DNA of 64,000 nt from Sulfobacillus acidophilus DSM 10332 (lineage in GTDB: Bacteria; Bacillota; Sulfobacillia; Sulfobacillales; Sulfobacillaceae). The translations under genes were made by a program, and so were the position numbers. The stretch lies in the NCBI GenBank assembly GCA_000237975.1, contig CP003179.1, forward strand, positions 310,001 to 374,000. Direction: 5' to 3'. Below are positions 39,367 to 47,751 of the stretch, in pieces. The notes under the pieces are model-generated. The model did not search any database. It was not told where the DNA came from and was given only the letters and a program-made list of their open reading frames with translations. The stretch's first letter is position 1. Each line of letters begins with the position of its first letter.

Positions 39367-40245
39367 ATGGCGCCTAGGATGCGTCCGCGAAGATCCTATC
39401 GATGGCTTGGGCTCATGGCGTTACTGCCGCTGGTGTTGTCTGGTTGCGGCCAACAATACGTCGTGTTTCACCCGGCCGGGCCCGTTGCGGCCAGTGAATT
39501 GCACTTATTAGTTCTCGCATCCATTGCGATGGGCATCGTCATAACCGTCGTGTTGATTTTGGCGGCCATTGCGCTGATTCGGTTCCATGACCGGCCTGCC
39601 CATCCCGGCATTAAAAATCCCCGTTGGCTCCATGCCCGATGGCTGGAAGTGGTCTTGTTCGGCGTGCCGATGATTATTGTGGCCATTATTGCCGTGCCGA
39701 CGGTGAAAACCACGTACGCGTTAGATCAATTGCCGCCGGGGAAGCAACCGGTGGTGGTTGATGTAACGTCGCTCGATTGGAAATGGGTGTTCGAGTATCC
39801 TGCTCAACGAATCGCGACGGTCAACTACCTTAAGATTCCCACCGGTACGCCGGTTTTATTCGAGTTGACCGCGGACTCTCCCATGAATACCTTCTGGGTA
39901 CCGCAGCTCGGAGGAATGGAATACACCATGCCGGGCGAAGTCTTGCCGCTGTGGTTGCAAGCCGACCATCCCGGTGTCTATGCCGGCCGTAGCGCGCAAT
40001 TTAGCGGTCCCGGTTTTGTCCACATGACCTTTAATGTGGATGCGGTCTCGCCATCGGCTTTCCAAGCGTGGGTGAATAGCGTGAAAACCAGTGCGCCGCC
40101 CATGACCATGGCGACCTATACGACTCTGACGAAATTTGGGACGGTGGGCCCGGAGACGTTTTCATCCTATCCGGTAAAAGGAACCTTCCCGCAAGTGACC
40201 CATGGGTTTACCTTAAACGGCACCATGCCGATGCCCATGCCCTAG
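39367..40245 (+). CDS. Quinol oxidase subunit II (CyoA/QoxA-like lipoprotein, no CuA site)
   Basis: 292 residues. A lipoprotein signal ends in LVLSGCG (Cys27 as lipid anchor). Two membrane helices follow, then a cupredoxin domain outside the membrane. The region that would carry the CuA copper ligands in cytochrome c oxidases reads RSAQFSGPGFVHMTF with no cysteines, and matches the SGPGF segment of quinol oxidases such as CyoA. DWKWVFEYP and MPGEVLPLWLQADHPG are also typical. The enzyme should therefore take electrons from quinol. The ATG follows GAGGTGATCGGA. First gene of the oxidase operon. Confidence 0.88.
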   Translation: MAPRMRPRRSYRWLGLMALLPLVLSGCGQQYVVFHPAGPVAASELHLLVLASIAMGIVITVVLILAAIALIRFHDRPAHPGIKNPRWLHARWLEVVLFGVPMIIVAIIAVPTVKTTYALDQLPPGKQPVVVDVTSLDWKWVFEYPAQRIATVNYLKIPTGTPVLFELTADSPMNTFWVPQLGGMEYTMPGEVLPLWLQADHPGVYAGRSAQFSGPGFVHMTFNVDAVSPSAFQAWVNSVKTSAPPMTMATYTTLTKFGTVGPETFSSYPVKGTFPQVTHGFTLNGTMPMPMP

Positions 40246-40260
40246 AGAAAGGTGGTCGTT

Positions 40261-42237
40261 ATGGTTTCTATCCATCATCTTTTAGCGCGCTTGTTCCCGC
40301 CGCAGACGCAATATCCCGACATCAAAGTGATTGAGGCCGGGATGATTTTAGCGACGGTCTATATTGTCTACCATCTCACCAAGACCAAAAAATGGGGATG
40401 GTTATGGCGCGAATGGTTAACGTCGGTTGACCATAAGAAAATTGGCATTATGTATCTGGTAGCGGCCCTTTTGATGTTGTTCCGGGGTGGCGTGGACGCC
40501 CTGATGATGCGGACGCAACTGGCGCTTCCGGGCGGTCACTTCATGCCGCCTGAACAGTACGACGAAGTCTTTACCACGCACGGAACCATTATGATTTTCT
40601 TCATGGCCATGCCGTTTATTTTCGCCTTGTGGAACATGGTGGTGCCCCTCATGATTGGGGCGCGTGACGTGGCGTATCCGCGGGTGAACGCGCTGAGTTT
40701 TTGGTTGTTCGCGGTCGGAGCGGCCCTCCTCAACATCTCGTTTGTGGTGGGAGGATCACCCAACGCCGGTTGGACGGCCTATCCGCCCTTAACCGAACTC
40801 CGTTTCAACCCGGGAGTCGGCATCAATTACTACTTAATGTCGTTATTAATCGCCGGTATCGGGACGACCATGACCGGGATTAACTTTATGGTCACCGTCC
40901 TTCGTATGCGAGCGCCGGGAATGACCTTAATGAAGATGCCGATGTTTGCCTGGACGACGGTCGTCACCGGCGCTTTGATTATCTTCGCCTTCCCTCCCCT
41001 GACGGTGGGATTGGCCTTGACACTGCTGGACCGTTTGTTCGGATCCCATTTCTTTACGTTGGGTCATGGCGGAATGCCCATGCAGTTCGTCAACCTGTTC
41101 TGGTTGTTTGGCCATCCGGAAGTGTACATCGTAGTCCTGCCGGCCTTCGGAATTTTTTCGGAGGTGGTACCGGTCTTTTCCGGTAAGGCACTCTACGGCT
41201 ATTCCCTAATGGTGGCGTCGGTGCTGGCGATTACCATCTTGAGTTACGGCGTGTGGGTGCACCACTTCTTTACCATGGGCGCCGGTCCGGGCGTGAACGC
41301 GTTCTTTGGGGTGTCCACGATGCTGATTGCGATCCCGACCGGTGTCAAGATCTTCAACTGGGTGCTCACCATGTGGGGTGGGCGGATTCGGTTGACCGTC
41401 GCCATGCTCTGGCAACTGGCCTTTATCCCGGCCTTTATGATTGCCGGAGCGACCGGGGTGTTGTTGGCCACTGTACCCGTCGACTACCAGACCCACAACA
41501 GTTATTTCTTAATCGCTCACTTCCACTTCGCGCTCATTGGAGGGACCGTCTTCGGCGTCTTGTCCGGAATGTACTACTGGTGGCCGAAGGCCTTCGGATA
41601 CATTTTGGACGAAAAGCAGGGGAAAGTGGCCTTTTGGCTCTTTGTGATCGGGTTTTTCGTCACCTTCGTGCCGCAGTTCTTCCTCGGCTTCGAGGGCATG
41701 ACCCGGCGGATGTACACCTATCCGGCAGGACTCGGGTGGACCTCCTTAAATATGATTTCCACGGTTGGCGCGTACCTCCAGGGCGCCGGGTTCTTGGCGA
41801 TGGTCTACAACATCGTCTGGAGTATGAAGCATGGCGAACGCGACGTCACCGGCGACCCTTGGGACGGACGCACCTTGGAATGGTCCTTACCCTCGCCGGC
41901 TCCGGAGTATAACTTTGCCGTCATTCCGCAAGTCAATGAGCGGGATGCCTGGTGGGCTATGAAAGCGGCCGGCAAGGCGGACGCCTTTAAAGCCAAAGCG
42001 GCTCAAATTCAGCCGGTGCATATGCCGAAGCGATCCGCGGTTCCGTTCTTAATGGCGGTCTCGTTCTTCATCGGCGGTTTTGGAATGGTCTTCTCGTGGT
42101 GGGTTATTGTGGCCATCGGAGGGCTCGGAATCGTGGCATCGTTAATTTACAGCGCCTTTGACTATGACGACTCCGAGATGCTGGATCCGGAGACGATTCG
42201 CCGGACAGAAGCTAAATTAGGGAGGTTACAAGCATGA
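40261..42237 (+). CDS. Haem-copper quinol oxidase subunit I
   Basis: 658 residues, the length of CyoB/QoxB proteins. The catalytic subunit holds haem a/b, the high-spin haem and CuB, and pumps protons. It shows WLTSVDHKKIGIMYL, the haem-ligand region FTTHGTIMIFFMAMPF, FWLFGHPEVYIVVLPAFG (His and cross-linked Tyr of the A-type site), VWVHHFFTMG (CuB histidines) and THNSYFLIAHFHFALIGG (haem ligands). The ATG at 40261 follows AGAAAGGTGGTC. It overlaps the next gene through ATGA. Confidence 0.95.
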   Translation: MVSIHHLLARLFPPQTQYPDIKVIEAGMILATVYIVYHLTKTKKWGWLWREWLTSVDHKKIGIMYLVAALLMLFRGGVDALMMRTQLALPGGHFMPPEQYDEVFTTHGTIMIFFMAMPFIFALWNMVVPLMIGARDVAYPRVNALSFWLFAVGAALLNISFVVGGSPNAGWTAYPPLTELRFNPGVGINYYLMSLLIAGIGTTMTGINFMVTVLRMRAPGMTLMKMPMFAWTTVVTGALIIFAFPPLTVGLALTLLDRLFGSHFFTLGHGGMPMQFVNLFWLFGHPEVYIVVLPAFGIFSEVVPVFSGKALYGYSLMVASVLAITILSYGVWVHHFFTMGAGPGVNAFFGVSTMLIAIPTGVKIFNWVLTMWGGRIRLTVAMLWQLAFIPAFMIAGATGVLLATVPVDYQTHNSYFLIAHFHFALIGGTVFGVLSGMYYWWPKAFGYILDEKQGKVAFWLFVIGFFVTFVPQFFLGFEGMTRRMYTYPAGLGWTSLNMISTVGAYLQGAGFLAMVYNIVWSMKHGERDVTGDPWDGRTLEWSLPSPAPEYNFAVIPQVNERDAWWAMKAAGKADAFKAKAAQIQPVHMPKRSAVPFLMAVSFFIGGFGMVFSWWVIVAIGGLGIVASLIYSAFDYDDSEMLDPETIRRTEAKLGRLQA

Positions 42238-42878
42238 GTCAGGCGGTTCAATCGGTCCACGACTCTCAGCGGATGCCCATTGAGTTTGCGGACTACCATG
42301 AGAGTCTGAAAATCACCGGCTTTTGGTTCTTCCTGACGACCGACATGTTGCTGTTTGCCAGCCTATTTGCCACGTTCGCGGTCATGCGCTTTGATTTCGC
42401 GCATGGCCCGACGCCGGCCCAGGTGTTTCACTATGGTCCGGTGATTCTGGAAACCATCTTGCTCTTGACCAGCAGCTTCACCATCGGTCTCTCCATCTTT
42501 GAAATGCGTCGCAATCGGTTGAAGAGCTCGGTCGCCTGGTTGGTGTTGACCATTTTGCTCGGAGCCGGGTTTGTCAGTACCGAGATCCACGAGTTCGTGT
42601 CCAACATCGTGAAGGGGGCCGGATGGCACGCGAGCGGATTTCTGTCGGCGTTTTATGCCTTGGTGGGGACGCACGGGGCCCACGTCACGTTCGGGATCTT
42701 CTGGGCGGTGACCTTGATTGTCCAGTTGTTACGGCGGGGCTTTACACCGCGAACAAGTCGGAAATTATATACCTTCGCGCTGTATTGGCACTTCTTGGAC
42801 ATCGTGTGGGTGTTTATCTTTACCGTGGTGTATTTGAGCAGTTTCGCCAGTATTCCGCTGTACAGCGGGCTTCATTAA
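42234..42878 (+). CDS. Haem-copper quinol oxidase subunit III
   Basis: 214 residues with five membrane helices, as in CyoC/QoxC. It supports proton uptake and stability of subunit I. Signs are FADYHESLKITGFWFFLTTDMLLFASLFATF, GPVILETILLLTSSFTIGLSIFEMRR, then GAHVTFGIFWAVTLIVQLLRRGFTPRTSRKLYTFALYWHFLDIVWVFIFTVVYL. The start overlaps the subunit I stop (ATGA), with GGGAGGTTACA upstream. Confidence 0.93.
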   Translation: MSQAVQSVHDSQRMPIEFADYHESLKITGFWFFLTTDMLLFASLFATFAVMRFDFAHGPTPAQVFHYGPVILETILLLTSSFTIGLSIFEMRRNRLKSSVAWLVLTILLGAGFVSTEIHEFVSNIVKGAGWHASGFLSAFYALVGTHGAHVTFGIFWAVTLIVQLLRRGFTPRTSRKLYTFALYWHFLDIVWVFIFTVVYLSSFASIPLYSGLH

Positions 42879-42896
42879 CCCAGGAGGTGAACGCGG

Positions 42897-43286
42897 ATGG
42901 CAGACATGTCGCACGGGACCTCGGCCCTTCATGGCCACCCGGAAGAATTACATGAAGACAGTATTGAGCTGGCGTCCTTAAATCCCCATTTTGAAGCGCA
43001 TGCGTTTCCTTGGAAACAGGTGTTCGGTTTCTTGGCGTCGCTCGTCTTAACCGCCATTTCCTTTTGGCTGGTGATGGATCATGTGTTGCCGGTGCAATCC
43101 GTTATTGCGGTGATTTTGGCCTTGGCCGTGGTGCAAGCCTTGTTGCAACTCGGGGTTTTCATGCACATGCGGGAAAGCCGTGGCGCCGCTTGGCAGATTC
43201 TAGTGTTGGGGTTGGGGTTGCTAATGGCGTTTGGGCTGGTGGCGGCGTCGATTTGGATTATGATGTTCAAGTCGGGCGTGTCCTAA
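42897..43286 (+). CDS. Quinol oxidase subunit IV (CyoD/QoxD-like)
   Basis: 129 residues. A histidine-rich soluble start (about residues 1-40) is followed by three membrane helices, including VIAVILALAVVQALLQLGVFMHM, which is the typical CyoD/QoxD motif. It helps assemble the CuB site in the better-known enzymes. CAGGAGGTGAACGCGG precedes the ATG. It is the last gene of the operon and is followed by a terminator. No haem farnesyltransferase or haem A synthase gene is adjacent. Confidence 0.88.
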   Translation: MADMSHGTSALHGHPEELHEDSIELASLNPHFEAHAFPWKQVFGFLASLVLTAISFWLVMDHVLPVQSVIAVILALAVVQALLQLGVFMHMRESRGAAWQILVLGLGLLMAFGLVAASIWIMMFKSGVS

Positions 43287-43312
43287 CCCCAATCGACAGG
43301 GAAAAGGGACGG

Positions 43313-43347
43313 GGGCCTCGGCCGAGGACGGCGAGGCCCTTCTTTTC
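43313..43347 (+). terminator. Terminator of the oxidase operon
   Basis: GGGCCTCG (43313-43320) pairs with CGAGGCCC (43332-43339), with a small inner stem in the loop, followed by TTCTTTTC. It lies 27 bases after the subunit IV stop. Confidence 0.75.
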
Positions 43348-43365
43348 TGAAACCCTTGTGATACC

Positions 43366-43394
43366 TTGACAGATTGAAGTTCGGTCGTTAGAAT
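43366..43394 (+). promoter_or_regulatory. SigA promoter of rplM-rpsI
   Basis: TTGACA (43366-43371), a 17-base spacer, then TAGAAT (43389-43394). This gives a leader of about 78 bases before rplM. Confidence 0.8.
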
Positions 43395-43400
43395 GTTGAT

Positions 43401-43478
43401 GTTTGGTTGCCGGTCGGGGATCGGGAACTAAGATTGTTTTTTGCCGATCGGTAAACTGGTACAGGAGGAATTGACGGA
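43401..43478 (+). promoter_or_regulatory. Candidate L13 leader (structured 5' untranslated region)
   Basis: TTGCCGGTCGG (43407-43417) recurs as TTGCCGATCGG (43441-43451), the second copy shortly before the AGGAGG site at 43463. Firmicutes rplM genes often carry an L13 leader RNA that responds to the protein. The call rests on position and these repeats; the fold was not modelled. Confidence 0.4.
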
Positions 43479-43913
43479 ATGTCCACGTACATGGCTCGTC
43501 CTGCCGAGGTCACGCGCAAGTGGTACGTTATTGACGCTGCGGGCCAGCCGCTTGGGCGGGTTGCCACCGCCGCTGCGTCGATTTTGCGCGGAAAACACAA
43601 ACCCACCTATACCCCGCATATTGACACCGGGGATTTTGTGATTGTCATCAATGCCGATCAGGTGGTGTTGACCGGGCGTAAATTAGACCAAAAGATTTAT
43701 TACCATCATTCCGGATATGAAGGCGGATTGAAAAAGACGATTTACCGCCATTTACTCCAAAAGAAACCGGAATTCGTCATGGAAAAGGCTATTCGAGGGA
43801 TGCTGCCGAAGAATCGCCTAGGGCGGGCGATGTTTCGGAAACTCAAGGTGTATAAGGGCTCTGAGCATCCGCATCAGGCCCAACAGCCCGAAGTATGGGA
43901 GGTTAGTCGGTAA
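43479..43913 (+). CDS. rplM: 50S ribosomal protein L13
   Basis: 144 residues. L13 is among the first proteins to join the large subunit. It begins [54 protein letters not shown] and contains [14 protein letters not shown] and the [33 protein letters not shown] signature. The ATG follows CAGGAGGAATTGACGG. Its TAA overlaps the rpsI ATG by one base. Confidence 0.97.
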   Translation: MSTYMARPAEVTRKWYVIDAAGQPLGRVATAAASILRGKHKPTYTPHIDTGDFVIVINADQVVLTGRKLDQKIYYHHSGYEGGLKKTIYRHLLQKKPEFVMEKAIRGMLPKNRLGRAMFRKLKVYKGSEHPHQAQQPEVWEVSR

Positions 43914-44305
43914 TGGCGCTGGCGCAATTTTGGGGAACCGGACGCCGTAAAAATGCGGTGGCTCGGGTCCGTTTAGTCCCCGGCACGGGTCGGGTGTTAA
44001 TTAACGGGCGACCGCTGGAAGAGTATTTTCCGGTATTAACCGTTCGGTCGACAATTTTGGCGCCACTCAAGGTGGCGGATGTTGAAGGGCGTTTTGACGT
44101 GTTGGTGCGGGTCGAAGGGGGCGGCTTGACGGGACAAGCGGGCGCCGTACGACATGGCATTGCACGTGCGTTATTAAATGTGGACCCCAATTTCCGGCAT
44201 CCTTTGAAGCAGCGCGGCTTTCTTCGGCGGGATCCGCGGGTGAAAGAGCGTCGGAAGTACGGACTGAAAAAAGCTCGAAAGGCCCCGCAGTTCTCCAAAC
44301 GGTAA
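43913..44305 (+). CDS. rpsI: 30S ribosomal protein S9
   Basis: 130 residues. The C-terminal tail of S9 touches the P-site tRNA. It begins [21 protein letters not shown] and ends [26 protein letters not shown], with the conserved KKAR-x3-FSKR tail intact. The start shares one base with the rplM stop, which indicates coupled translation. It is followed by a bidirectional terminator. Confidence 0.97.
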   Translation: MALAQFWGTGRRKNAVARVRLVPGTGRVLINGRPLEEYFPVLTVRSTILAPLKVADVEGRFDVLVRVEGGGLTGQAGAVRHGIARALLNVDPNFRHPLKQRGFLRRDPRVKERRKYGLKKARKAPQFSKR

Positions 44306-44312
44306 ACCTCGG

Positions 44313-44343
44313 AAAAAAGCCCCCCATATCGAGGGGCTTTTTT
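44313..44343. terminator. Bidirectional terminator between rpsI and the XRE-TPR gene
   Basis: AAAAAAGCCCC (44313-44323) pairs with GGGGCTTTTTT (44333-44343). Both flanks provide a U-tract, so it can stop transcripts from either side. Its right edge includes the first two bases of the minus-strand stop codon (44342-44344). Confidence 0.85.
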
Positions 44344-45664
44344 ACTGGGCGATGGCTTGGGGTAAGGTTTGAAGCCGCCAGGGACGAATGATGAGGGGAT
44401 GGTCCAGCGAGGGCATCTCATGCTCTCGCATGAGTGTCCAGATGTGCTCCGGCGCATCCGCTTGTCCCGCCCGCCAGGCGGTCAGCCAATATTCGAGTTG
44501 CAATTGCAACCGTTCCGCTGGATCGGCCAACCGTAAAGCCTCTTCAAAGTAGGTTAAGGCTTGGGAGGGATTCTCCTCGGCCGTGACCAACCCGAGAAAC
44601 CGTAATCCCTGGACTTTCACTTGGTTCCATGGCCAGTTCGACGGTAAGCTTTTGGCGTGATCATGATACTGTAACAAAAGAGGAAGATCTTTCGTCTTCC
44701 ACGCGAGCCATAGGCGGGTTTCCCACGCCGCCGCCTCGGCTTCCGGATTTTTATCACGGGAAAAATGCCCAATCGCGTAATGTAGCAGGTCCTGCGCGGG
44801 GGCGTATTGCAGCGTAGTGGCATAGGCTCGGGCCATGGCAATTTGGGCCAAAGCCAAGCCTTCCGGGTCATGAATGGCGGCAATATCCGCTTCGGCTAAG
44901 CTGACGGTGTGTTGCGCCTCTTCCCGGCGCTCGGCTTGCCATAAGGCGCAGGCTAAACTGGCGTGCAGTTCGGCGCGACGGGCGGGCGGCAGACGGTGCT
45001 GGCTTTTTAATGCCGCTTGATAGAGTTCAATCGCAGACAGCCAATGGCCCTGGCCATAGCAAAAGTCGCCGTAGCACGACAACGCTTGCGACCGGATTTC
45101 GGCTTCCTCATCCGGAAGCTTTAACGCATAATCGAGCGCATACTGAAACGCTTGCACCGCCTTGTGATACAAGCCCAGACGACCGGCGGCAATTCCGAGT
45201 GTGGTGGCGGTTTGGACCCATTGCACGGGATAGTCGGCACCGTGAACCAGGCTTAACGCGGTTTCCAGATGATGTTCGGCCTTTTGCCAGTTGCCGCGCA
45301 CCAACTCGAGTTGCCCCATGATGGTTCGAATCCGGGCTAACACGTCCTCTCGGCCTGTTCGTTCGGCTAAATGGAGCGCCTCGTTGAGTCCGTTGACGCC
45401 TTCATCCAAACGGCCTGTGCTCCATAGGGCTTGGGAAGCTTTGAGCAGCACGTCAATCGTTCGGAGGTCATCCGTGTTTTCCAGAAAGTAGCCCAAGGGT
45501 TTACCCAGGCGGCGTGCCATGATGCGAAGCGCTTTTTCCGACGGATGAATGCGTCCCAACTCGACTTGGCTGACATAGCTTTTGGTCAATTCGTTGCCCG
45601 CTAATTGTTCTTGGGTTAAGCCAAGTTTTTTTCGCAGGTCTCTAATCTTGGCGCCAACCACCAC
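44342..45664 (-). CDS. XRE-family transcriptional regulator with TPR repeats
   Basis: 440 residues. The N-terminal helix-turn-helix is IRDLRKKLGLTQEQLAGNELTKSYVSQVELGRIHPSEKALRIMARRLG. About 350 residues of helical tetratricopeptide-like repeats follow, in the manner of Rgg/PlcR/Rap-related or streptomycete-type sensors that bind peptides or proteins. No cognate peptide gene is visible next to it. The GTG start at 45664 follows GGAGGGATGT. It is divergent from the CCA-adding enzyme gene, and a palindrome lies between them. Confidence 0.85.
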   Translation of the reverse strand: MVVGAKIRDLRKKLGLTQEQLAGNELTKSYVSQVELGRIHPSEKALRIMARRLGKPLGYFLENTDDLRTIDVLLKASQALWSTGRLDEGVNGLNEALHLAERTGREDVLARIRTIMGQLELVRGNWQKAEHHLETALSLVHGADYPVQWVQTATTLGIAAGRLGLYHKAVQAFQYALDYALKLPDEEAEIRSQALSCYGDFCYGQGHWLSAIELYQAALKSQHRLPPARRAELHASLACALWQAERREEAQHTVSLAEADIAAIHDPEGLALAQIAMARAYATTLQYAPAQDLLHYAIGHFSRDKNPEAEAAAWETRLWLAWKTKDLPLLLQYHDHAKSLPSNWPWNQVKVQGLRFLGLVTAEENPSQALTYFEEALRLADPAERLQLQLEYWLTAWRAGQADAPEHIWTLMREHEMPSLDHPLIIRPWRLQTLPQAIAQ

Positions 45665-45687
45665 ACATCCCTCCTATAAAAAATGTA

Positions 45688-45709
45688 TCATAGTAAAGTG
45701 CACTTGACA
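45688..45709. promoter_or_regulatory. Divergent regulatory region with a perfect 10-base palindrome
   Basis: AAGTGCACTT (45696-45705) is a perfect palindrome between the XRE-TPR gene and the CCA-adding enzyme gene. A minus-strand -10 (TATGAT, 45693-45688) lies next to it, and on the plus strand TTGACA (45704-45709) overlaps it. It is a plausible autoregulatory operator for the XRE protein. Confidence 0.45.
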
Positions 45710-45732
45710 CACAAAATTCAAAGGAAATATCT

Positions 45733-46899
45733 ATGAAAGACCTAGTGCGCGTTAAACATGAAATCTTAACTCAAATTAACCGCATTCAAATTCCCCCGCA
45801 TGTTCAAGCGGTGCTTGACCGTGTTCGAGACGCCGGCGGGGCCGCGTTTGTGGTGGGAGGCGCCATTCGCAATGCGGTGTGGGGCTATCCGGTGACAGAA
45901 TGGGATATCGTGACGAATCTCTCGTTCGACACCTTAACCCGGTGGTATGGCGCCCGCCATCCCGGCGCGCGCTTTGGCACGGTTCGGGCATCGGCGGACG
46001 TCGAAATTACCGTGATGCGGAAAGAAGACGGGTACCGGGATCACCGGCACCCCGACGTTGTTCGGGTGGTCGCCGATATCGAACAGGATCTGCGGCGACG
46101 GGACTTTACGGTAAATGCGGTGGCCTTCGATGGGGTACGGGTGGTTGCGGTACCGGATTCATGGACGGATTTCGATCAACGCCGGTTGCGGACGGTGGGC
46201 GAGCCGACCACGCGTTTTCGGGAGGACCCGCTTCGGTTGTTGCGCCTCGCCCGTTTTCGGGCGCACTACGGATTGACGGTGGAGACGGCAACCTGGCAAG
46301 CCGCGACCCGGTTGGCGGCGGAAACCCGGTGGGTAAGCCGGGAACGCCGACTGTCGGAATGGCTGAAATTTTTGCAGGCACCGCCTGATCGTTGGTCCAT
46401 GTGGGTCGAACAGGGGCTTTGTAGAGCCCTTGAATGGTCGTGCGAGATGTTTGACAAAGGATTTTGGCAAGACGCTCCCGAGACCGAGGCGGCCCGCATC
46501 GTGGCATTTGCCCAGACGGTGGGCGTAGAGCCGGCGGCCCTCGCCGCCTGGGCCGAGCGGTGGCCTTTGAAGCGGGGGTGGCGCGCTGTTCTTTATCGCG
46601 CGCTTCAGGCGCGCTGGCCCGGAGATCCCGCCGAGTGGGTGACGTGGGCGCGCCGAAGCGATCCCCGGATGGCGCGCTTTTGGTGTGATTTGGCCCGGGC
46701 CGCGGGCCAGGTCGTCACCGATTGTCATCCGCTGAGGCTTGCCGTCGACGGCAACTGGGTGGCTTTACACATTGGGGATACCGGCTCGCGGGTCGGTGCC
46801 GCCCTTCGCTATCTCCAAGATCAAATTGCCGAGCATCCGGATTGGAATCAGCCGACGCGTCTCGAGGCACTCTTAGAGGAGTGGCAAGCCCGGGAATAG
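45733..46899 (+). CDS. CCA tRNA nucleotidyltransferase / poly(A) polymerase family
   Basis: 388 residues, class II nucleotidyltransferase head with RNA-binding body. It adds or repairs the CCA end of tRNAs. The head reads FVVGGAIRNAVWGYPVTEWDIVT, then VRVVADIEQDLRRRDFTVNAVAFDG and TRFREDPLRLLRLARFRAHYGLTVE, the usual order. The usual G-x-VRD is IRN here, and the first catalytic aspartate of D-x-D is Glu56 (E-W-D58), both unusual. The start ATG has AAGGAAAT close by. Poly(A) polymerase activity is an alternative. Confidence 0.85.
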   Translation: MKDLVRVKHEILTQINRIQIPPHVQAVLDRVRDAGGAAFVVGGAIRNAVWGYPVTEWDIVTNLSFDTLTRWYGARHPGARFGTVRASADVEITVMRKEDGYRDHRHPDVVRVVADIEQDLRRRDFTVNAVAFDGVRVVAVPDSWTDFDQRRLRTVGEPTTRFREDPLRLLRLARFRAHYGLTVETATWQAATRLAAETRWVSRERRLSEWLKFLQAPPDRWSMWVEQGLCRALEWSCEMFDKGFWQDAPETEAARIVAFAQTVGVEPAALAAWAERWPLKRGWRAVLYRALQARWPGDPAEWVTWARRSDPRMARFWCDLARAAGQVVTDCHPLRLAVDGNWVALHIGDTGSRVGAALRYLQDQIAEHPDWNQPTRLEALLEEWQARE

Positions 46900-46979
46900 G
46901 GGGTCTTCGACGAGGCTTGCCCGAATACTTCTAGGACAGGGAGCGTAAACGCCCGGGACGAAAGGGGTCAGGGCCGTTG

Positions 46980-47711
46980 ATGGCAATGCGGTGGATTACT
47001 GTGTGGATGTTGATTCTTTTTACGGGGGCGTTGGTTTTAGCGGGGCAACCCTTGATCGATGCCGGTGCCGCCACGCCGCCTCCTCCGCTGGCGGGAGATT
47101 TGTTGCGCGGACGTACGATCATTATCGACCCGGGCCATGGGGGATATGATCCGGGCAGTCGGGGCCGCCAAGCAATTGAGGCCGAGGTCAATCTGGCGAT
47201 TGCCCTCAAACTGAAAACCTGGTTTCAAATGGCGGGTGCGCATGTGCTCATGACCTGGTCGAAACCGTCGGATATCCCGTCTCACCGGAAATATCGCGTG
47301 CAATCGCGATTAGAATGGATTAACCGCCAACCGGCGGACGTGTTGATTGATATTCATTGCAATTCCGGTGCGTCCAGCTATAAAGGTCCGCAAACCTTTT
47401 ATTGGGACGGGGCGGCGAGCTATCATCTTGCGACCGCCGTACAAGAAGAACTGCAGTATTTTACCGGCACGGTGCGGGGGGTCAAACGCATCGACCAATA
47501 TGTGCTGCGCTACGCCAAAATGCCGGCGATCAACGTGGAAGTCGGGTTTATCACCAATCCTCGGGAAGAGCAACGGTTATTAAATCCGACCTATCAAGAA
47601 GACCTTACGTGGTATATTTTCATCGGCACCGAGCGCTGGATGGTGCGTGGTCGCTGGCCCGAATCCCTCTTGAAATCCCCTCCGCCGGTGGATTTATTAC
47701 GCCGGGACTAA
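46980..47711 (+). CDS. N-acetylmuramoyl-L-alanine amidase (Amidase_3, CwlD-like)
   Basis: 243 residues. A signal peptide or anchor (about residues 4-22, WITVWMLILFTGALVLAG) leads to the zinc amidase domain: TIIIDPGHGGYDPGSRG (His ligand), EAEVNLAIALKLK (Glu ligand), ADVLIDIHCNSGAS (His ligand) and INVEVGFITNPREEQRLL (catalytic Glu). The enzyme cuts the bond between peptide and muramic acid in peptidoglycan. CwlD does this in spore cortex, and the CwlD-like length supports that, without proving sporulation. ATG at 46980 with AAAGGGGTCAGGG upstream. Confidence 0.9.
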   Translation: MAMRWITVWMLILFTGALVLAGQPLIDAGAATPPPPLAGDLLRGRTIIIDPGHGGYDPGSRGRQAIEAEVNLAIALKLKTWFQMAGAHVLMTWSKPSDIPSHRKYRVQSRLEWINRQPADVLIDIHCNSGASSYKGPQTFYWDGAASYHLATAVQEELQYFTGTVRGVKRIDQYVLRYAKMPAINVEVGFITNPREEQRLLNPTYQEDLTWYIFIGTERWMVRGRWPESLLKSPPPVDLLRRD

Positions 47712-47751
47712 GGGGAAGTCAGGTATAATGAAGAAGACGCAGGAGGGAATC

